Source: Gadus chalcogrammus
Lineage: Eukaryota; Chordata; Actinopteri; Gadiformes; Gadidae
Assembly (NCBI RefSeq): GCF_026213295.1
Contig: NC_079434.1
Location: 8,867,698-8,931,697 of the forward strand
Length of the DNA: 64,000 nucleotides
Direction of reading: 5' to 3'
Shown: one piece after another, positions 57,148-64,000 of the stretch
Layout of the letters: the number at the start of each line of letters is the position of its first letter
Numbering within the stretch: the stretch's first letter is position 1
The notes under the pieces: model-generated
The model's input: the letters and a program-made list of their open reading frames with translations, nothing else
What the model was told of the DNA's origin: nothing
The model's database searches: none
Translations under genes and position numbers: made by a program

Positions 57148-58783
57148 GGTAACACTGTCGTTTTTTATTGGTCGTCATGAAAAAATAAATAAGGGGTAAC
57201 ACTGTTGTTTTTTATTGGTCGTCATGAAAAAACCACAAGGGGTAACACTGTAGTTTTCTATTGGTCGTCATGAAAAAAAACATAAGGGGTAACACTGTTG
57301 TTTTTTATTGGTCATCATGAAAAAAAACAAAAGGGGTAACACTGTTGTTTTCTATTGGTCGTCATGAAAAAAAACATAAGGGGTAACACTGTTGATATTT
57401 ATCAAATAAAACATAGGGGGTAACACTGTTGTTTTTTATTGGTCGTCATGAAAAAAAACATAAGGGGTAACACTGTCGTTTTTTATTAGTTGTCATGAAA
57501 AAAAACATAAGGGGTACCATTGTCGTTTTTTATTGGTCGTCATGAAAAAAAACAAGGGGTAACACTGTCGTTTTTTATTGGTCGTCGTATAAAAAAACAT
57601 AAGGGGTAACACTGTCGTTTTGTATTGGTCGTCATGAAAAAAAAACATAAGGGGTATCACTTTGGTTTTTTATTGGTCGTCATGAAAAAAAACAAGGGGT
57701 AACACTGTTGTTTTTCTTTGGTCGTCATGAAAAAAAACATAAGGGGTAAAACTGTTGTTTTTTATTGGTCGTCATTAAAAAAAACAGAAGGGGTAACACT
57801 GTTGTTTTTTATTGGTCATCATGAAAAAAAACATAAGGGGTAACACTGTTGTTTTTTATTGGTCGTCATGAAAAAAACATAAGGGGTAACACTGTTGTTT
57901 TTTATTGGTCGTCATGAAAAAAAACATAAGGGGTAACACTGTCGTTTTTTATTGGTCGTCATGAAAAAAGACATAAGGGGTAACACTGTGGTTTTTCTTT
58001 GGTCGTAATGAAAAAAGACGTAAGGGGTAACACTGTCGTTTTTTATTGGTCGTCATGAAAAAAAACATAAGGGGTAACACTGTCGTTTTTTATTAGTCGT
58101 CTTAAAAAAAAACATAAGGGGTAACACTGTCGTTTTTTATTGGTCGTCATGAAAAAAAACATAAGGGGTAACACTGTCGTTTTTTATTGGTCGTCATGAA
58201 AAAAAACATAAGGGGTAACACTTTGGTTTTTTATTGGTCGTCATGAAAAAAAACATAAGGGGTAACACTGTTGTTTTTCTTTGGTCGTCATGAAAAAAAA
58301 CATAAGGGGTAACACTGTTGTTTTTTATTGGTCGTCATGAAAAAAAACATAAGGGGTAACACTGTTGTTTTTTATTGGTCATCATGAAAAAAAACATAAG
58401 GGGTAACATTGTTGTTTTTTATTGGTCGTCATGAAAAAAGAAATAAGGGGTAACACTGTTGTTTTTCTTTGGTCGTCATGAAATAAAACATAAGGGGTAA
58501 CACTGTCGTTTTTTATTGGTCGTCATGAAAAAAAACATAAGGGGTAACACTGTTGTTTTTTATTGGTCGTCATGAAAAAAAACATAAGGGGTAACACTGT
58601 TGTTTTTCTTTGGTCGTCATGAAAAAACCACAAGGGGTAACACTGTTGTTTTTCTTTGGTCGTAATGAAAAAACCACAAGGGGTAACACTGTAGTTTTTT
58701 ATTGGTCGTCATGAAAAAAAACGTAAGGGGTAACACTGTTGTTTTTTATTGGTCGTCATGAAAAAAAACATAAGGGGTAACAC

Positions 58784-59251
58784 CATAGACATCTTATAGG
58801 TATACGGAGCATCGAATGCTACCGCCTACTGGCGCTGACGAGACGCGGGGCCGCCATCTTGGAGTGGTCACCCGCTCCGCTCAGTGTAATCCGTTTGGCT
58901 GGAGCAATGAACTGTCAGCGCATTTAATTAATCCTACCTCACTGTATACCACAGATTTTCATGCGGTTTTTTGTCATACGTGTAGCTATGATAAAGGCCA
59001 CATGGTTTGGCGTGTTTTATTATGCAATACTAATTCTACCAATAGTACGGTAATGTTAAATCTTGCATGTGATAAGTAATCCCCCGATTCCTATTATGGA
59101 TTGTCCTCCGATTTGAGCAGGAATACGCTGAACAACAGCCCGGCATCCTGTTTCTACTGCTGTTGCTGCTCCCGGTTGACCACTCCAAGATGGCGGCCGT
59201 ATTTCTCGCGTCCCAGCAGCCAATGCTCCGTCTACCTATAAGATGTCTATG
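58784..59251. mobile_element. 468-bp TIR element A, copy 2
   Basis: Same length and ends as the copy at 53964, with a few base changes (ggtatacgg, ctgtatacc). The satellite monomers on both sides follow the same variant order as around copy 1, so it arose by duplication of a block with an offset of 4,820 bp rather than by new insertion. Confidence 0.8.
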
Positions 59252-60059
59252 GGTAACACTGTTGATATTTATCAAATAAAATATAGGGGGTTACACTGTT
59301 GTTTTTTATTGGTCGTCATGAAAAAAAACATAAGGGGTAACACTGTCGTTTTTTATTAGTCGTCATGAAAAAAAACATAAGGGGTACCATTGTCGTTTTT
59401 TATTGGTCGTCATGAAAAAAAACATAAGGGGTAACACTGTCGTTTTTTATTGGTCGTCATGAAATAAAACATAAGGGGTAATACTGTCGTTTTTATTGGT
59501 CGTCATGAAAAAAAACACAAGGGGTAACACTGTTGTTTTTTATTGGTCGTCATGAAAAAAAACATAAGGGGTAACACTGTCGTTTTTCATTGGTCGTCAT
59601 GAAAAAAAACATAAGGGGTAACACTGTCGTTTTTTATTGGTCGTCATGAAAAAAAGCACAAGGGGTAAAACTGTTGTTTTTTATTGGTCGTCATGAAAAA
59701 AAACACAAGGGGTAACACTGTTGTTTTTGATTGGTCGTCCTGAAAAAAAACATAAGGGGTAACACTGTTGTTTTTCTTTGGTCGTCATGAAAAAAAGCAC
59801 AAGGGGTAAAACTGTTGTTTTTTATTGGTCGTCATGAAAAAAAACATAAGGGGTAACACTGTCGTTTTTGATTGGTCGTCCTGAAAAAAAACATAAGGGG
59901 TAACACCGTTGTTTTTCTTTGGTCGTCATTAAAAAAAACATAAGGGGTAACACTGTTGTTTTTTATTGGTCGTCATGAAAAAAAACATAAGGGGTAACAC
60001 TGTTGTTTTTTATTGGTCGCCATGAAAAAAAACGTAAGGGGTAACACTGTTGTTTTTTA

Positions 60060-61500
60060 TTGGTCGTCATGAAAAAAAACATAAGGGGTAACACTGTTCA
60101 TATTTATCATATAAAACATAGGGGGTAACTGTTGTTTTTTATTGGTCGTCATGAAAAAAAACATAAGGGGTAACATTGTCGTTTTTTATTAGTCGTCATG
60201 AAAAAAAAAATAAGGGGTACCATTGTCGTTTTTTATTGGTCGTCATGAAAAAAAACATAATGGGTAACACTGTCGTTTTTTATTGGTCGTCATGAAAAAA
60301 AACATAAGGGGTAACACTGTGGTTTTTTATTGGTCGTCATGAAAAAAAAAGTAAGGGGTAACACTTTTGTTTTTTATTGGTCGTCATGAAAAAAGACATA
60401 AGGGGTAACACTGTTGTTTTTTATTGGTCGTCATGAAAAAAACACAAGGGGTAACACTGTTGTTTTTTATTGGTCATCATTAAAAAAAACATAAGGGGTA
60501 ACACTGTTGTTTTTTATTGGTCGTCATGAAAAAAACATAAGGGGTAACACTGTTGTTTTTTATTGGTCGTCATGAAAAAAGACATAAGGGGTAACACCGT
60601 GGTTTTTCTTTGGTCGTCATGATAAAATGGGTAAGGGGTAACAATGTTGTTTTTCTTTGGTCGTAATGAAAAAAGACGTAAGGGGTAACACTGTCGCTTT
60701 TTATTGGTCGTCATGAAAAAAAACATAAGGGGTAACACTGTCGTTTTTTATTGGTCGTCTTAAAAAAAAACATAAGGGGTAACACTGTCATTTTTTATTG
60801 GTCGTCATGAAAAAAAACATAAGGGGTAACACTGTCGTTTTTTATTGGTCTTCATGAAAAAAAACATAAGGGGTAACACTGTCGTTTTTGATTGGTCGTC
60901 ATGAAAAAAAGCACAAGGGGTAAAACTGTTGTTTTTTATTGGTCGTCATGAAAAAAAACATAAGGGGTAACACTGTCGTTTTTGATTGGTCGTCCTGAAA
61001 AAAAACATAAGGGGTAACACCGTTGTTTTTCTTTGGTCGTCATTAAAAAAAACATAAGGGGTAACACTGTTGTTTTTTATTGGTCGTCATGAAAAAAAAC
61101 ATTAGGGGTAACACTGTTGTTTTTTATTGGTCGTCATGAAAAAAAACGTAAGGGGTAACACTGTTGTTTTTTATTGGTCGTCATGAAAAAAAACATAAGG
61201 GGTAACACTGTTCATATTTATCATATAAAACATAGGGGTAACTCTGTTGTTTTTTATTGGTCGTCATGAAAAAAAACATAAGGGGTAACATTGTCGTTTT
61301 TTATTAGTCGTCATGAAAAAAAAAATAAGGGGTACCATTGTCGTTTTTTATTGGTCGTCATGAAAAAAACCATAATGGGTAACACTGTCGTTTTTTATTG
61401 GTCGTCATGAAAAAAAACATAAGGGGTAACACTGTTGTTTTTTATTGGTCGTCATGAAAAAAAAAGTAAGGGGTAACACTTTTGTTTTTATTGGTCGTCA
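60060..61500 (+). repeat. Higher-order duplication in the satellite, about 1.11-kb offset
   Basis: The rare variant ttcatatttatcatataaaa at about 60097 and about 61211 is followed on each side by the same order of variants (taaggggtaccattg, cataatgggtaacac, aaaaaaaagtaagg). Confidence 0.7.
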
Positions 61501-64000
61501 TGAAAAAAGACATAAGGGGTAACACTGTTGTTTTTTATTGGTCGTCATGAAAAAAACATAAGGGGTAACACTGTTGTTTTTTATTGGTCATCATGAAAAA
61601 AAACATAAGGGGTAACACTGTTGTTTTTTATTGGTCGTCATGAAAAAAACATAAGGGGTAACACTGTTGTTTTTTATTGGTCGTCATGAAAAAAAAAGTA
61701 AGGGGTAACACTTTTGTTTTTTATTGGTCGTCATGAAAAAAGACATAAGGGGTAACACTGTTGTTTTTTATTGGTCGTCATGAAAAAAACATAAGGGGTA
61801 ACACTGTTGTTTTTTATTGGTCATCATGAAAAAAAACATAAGGGGTAACACTGTTGTTTTTTATTGGTCGTCATGAAAAAAACATAAGGGGTAACACTGT
61901 TGTTTTTTATTGGTCGTCATGAAAAAAAACATAAGGGGTAACACTGTTGTTTTTTATTGGTCGTCATGAAGAAAGACATAAGGGGTAACACCGTGGTTTT
62001 CTTTGGTCGTCATGATAAAATGGGTAAGGGGTAACACTGTTGTTTTTCTTTGGTCGTAATGAAAAAAGACGTAAGGGGTAACACTGTCGCTTTTTATTGG
62101 TCGTCATGAAAAAAAACATAAGGGGTAACACTGTCGTTTTTTATTGGTCGTCTTAAAAAAAAACATAAGGGGTAACACTGTCGTTTTTTATTGGTCGTCA
62201 TGCAAAAAAACATAAGGGGTAACACTGTCGTTTTTTATTGGTCTTCATGACAAAAAACATAAGGGGTAACACTTTGGTTTTTAATTGGTCGTCATGGAAA
62301 AAAACATAAGGGGTAACACTGTTGTTTTTCTTTGGTCGTCATGAAAAAAAACATAAGGGGTAACACTGTTGTTTTTATTGGTCATCATGAAAAGAAACAT
62401 AAGGGGTAACACTATATTTTTTTTATTGGTCGTCATGAAAAAATAAATAAGGGGTAACACTGTTGTTTTTCTTTGGTCGTCATGAAAAAAAACATAAGGG
62501 GTAACACTGTCGTTTTTTATTGGTCGTCATGAAAAAAAACATAAGGGGTAACACTGTTGTTTTTTATTGGTCGTCATGAAAAAAAACATAAGGGGTAACA
62601 CTGTCGTTTTTCATTGGTCGTCTTAAAAAAAAAAATAAGGGGTAACACTGTCGTTTTTTATTGGTCGTCATGAAAAAAAACATAAGCGGTAACACTGTCG
62701 TTTTTTATTGGTCTTCATGGAAAAAAAACATAAGGGGTAACACTTTGGTTTTTTATTGGTCGTCATGGAAAAAAACATAAGGGGTAACACTGTTGTTTTT
62801 CTTTGGTCGTCATGAAAAAAAACATAAGGGGTACCACTGTTGTTTTTTATTGGTCGTCATGAAAAAAAACATAAGGGGTAACACTGTTGTTTTTATTGGT
62901 CATCATGAAAAAAACATAAGGGGTAACACTGTTGTTTTTATTGGTCGTCATGAAAAAATAAATAAGGGGTAACACTGTTGTTTTTCTTTGGTCGTCATGA
63001 AAAAAAACATAAGGGGTAACACTGTCATTTTTTATTGGTCGTCATTAAAAAAAGACATAAGGGGTAACACTGTTGTTTTTTATTGGTCGTCATGAAAAAA
63101 AACATAAGGGGTAACACTGTTGTTTTTCTTTGGTCGTCATGAAAAAACCACAAGGGGTAACACTGTTGTTTTTCTTTGGTCGTAATGAAAAAACCACAAG
63201 GGGTAACACTGTAGTTTTTCTTTGGTCGTAATGAAAAAACCACAAGGGGTAACACTGTAGTTTTCTATTGGTCGTCATGAAAAAAAAACATAAGGGGTAA
63301 CACTGTTGTTTTTTATTGGTCATCATGAAAAAAAACAAAAGGGGTAGCACTGTTGTTTTCGATTGGTCGTCATGAAAAAAAACATAAGGGGTAACACTGT
63401 TGATATTTATCAAATAAAACATAGGGGGTAACACTGTTGTTTTTTATTGGTCGTCATGAAAAAAAACATAAGGGGTAACACTTTCGTTTTTATTAGTCGT
63501 CATGAAAAAAAACATAAGGGGTACCATTGTCGTTTTTTATTGGTCGTCATGAAAAAAAACAAGGGGTAACACTGTCGTTTTTTATTGGTCGTCGTATAAA
63601 AAACATAAGGGGTAACACTGTCGTTTTTTATTGGTCGTCATGAAAAAAAACATAAGGGGTATCACTTTGGGTTTTTATTGGTCATCATGAAAAAAACAAG
63701 GGGTAACACTGTTGTTTTTCTTTGGTCGTCATGAAAAAAAACATAAGGGGTAAAACTGTTGTTTTTATTGGTCGTCATGAAAAAAAACAGAAGGGGTAAC
63801 ACTGTTGTTTTTTATTGGTCATCATGAAAAAAAACATAAGGGGTAACACTGTTGTTTTTTATTGGTCGTCATGAAAAAAACATAAGGGGTAACACTGTTG
63901 TTTTTCTTTGGTCGTCATGAAAAAAAGGGGGTAAGGGGTAACACTGTTGTTTTTCTTTGGTCGTAATGAAAAAAAACATAAGCGGTAACACTGTCATTTT

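Larger units (their letters stand above)
49581..64000 (+). repeat. 47-bp satellite array running off the window
   Basis: The monomer ggggtaacactgttgttt + tttattggtcgtcatg + aaaaaaaacataa (47 bp) repeats from 49581 to the last base, with variants tgtcg, tgtag, catt/cttt and aaaaagacataa. Allowing for about 2.2 kb of insertions, roughly 260 monomers are present, an estimate from length. A shorter variant (gatatttatcaaataaaaca) recurs at about 50098, 51510, 54443, 55877, 57396, 59262 and 63400. Small frames such as MTTNKK repeats on the minus strand come from the repeat and are not genes. Confidence 0.97.

Noticed and set aside
49811..63434. Many minus-strand frames with FFFMTTNKK repeats in the satellite
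   Set aside because: Three 47-bp monomers make 141 bases, a multiple of three, so frames stay open by arithmetic. No start context and indels shift them freely.
49581..64000. CRISPR array or piRNA-style locus
   Set aside because: Repeats are directly adjacent without unique spacers, in a eukaryotic setting; it is a satellite.

Overview
The window looks like repeat-rich, non-coding-dominated chromosomal DNA from a ray-finned (teleost) fish. The evidence is one intact vertebrate glycosyltransferase (b3gnt3-like), fish-type SAMD3-like and DUF4806 proteins, spliced genes with GT-AG introns, a Gmr1-type Ty3/gypsy retrotransposon, L2-like LINE remains, and hAT, Harbinger and Ginger-type DNA transposon relics. 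I cannot name the species. No tRNA, rRNA or CRISPR was seen.

Layout. 1-2.2 kb: a broken tyrosine recombinase fragment and a 768-bp fold-back element. 2.3-10.7 kb: a decayed composite of about 8.4 kb with inverted ends. It encloses a multi-exon gene coding for a gypsy-like integrase (H2C2, DDE, GPY/F), a Ulp1-like C48 protease and a PHD finger, which is a Ginger/GIN-type transposon architecture. A solo LTR sits inside one of its exons and has GT-AG boundaries that could be spliced out. 10.8-11.2 kb: a Harbinger transposase relic. 12.6-13.7 kb: b3gnt3-like gene, minus strand.

14.0-30.7 kb: a 5.56-kb segment present three times head to tail and almost identical. Each unit holds a solo LTR of the Gmr1-like retroelement found at 36.6-41.7 kb, a 572-bp element with long terminal inverted repeats and a 9-bp target duplication, a stretch of about 168-bp repeats, and the last exon of a SAMD3-like gene. 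30.0-36.1 kb (minus strand): a SAMD3-like gene whose four recognisable coding exons are open and in phase, directly downstream of an 842-codon zinc-finger/DDE-transposase-like ORF. Together they look like a two-gene mobile unit.

36.2-41.7 kb: Gmr1-like retrotransposon with the unusual order gag-protease-integrase then RT-RNase H, one 3' LTR and no recognisable 5' LTR. 42-49.5 kb: a DUF4806 gene fragment, several TIR elements, a long GT microsatellite split by a hAT-type element, and an internally deleted L2-like LINE. 49.6-64 kb: a 47-bp satellite array running off the window. It has higher-order duplications and three insertions that share the same 8-bp target (GGTAACAC).

Most coding capacity here belongs to mobile elements; b3gnt3-like is the only clear host gene. 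The retroelement LTRs, the SAMD3-like last exon and the tandem array are physically linked, so their histories can be read against each other.
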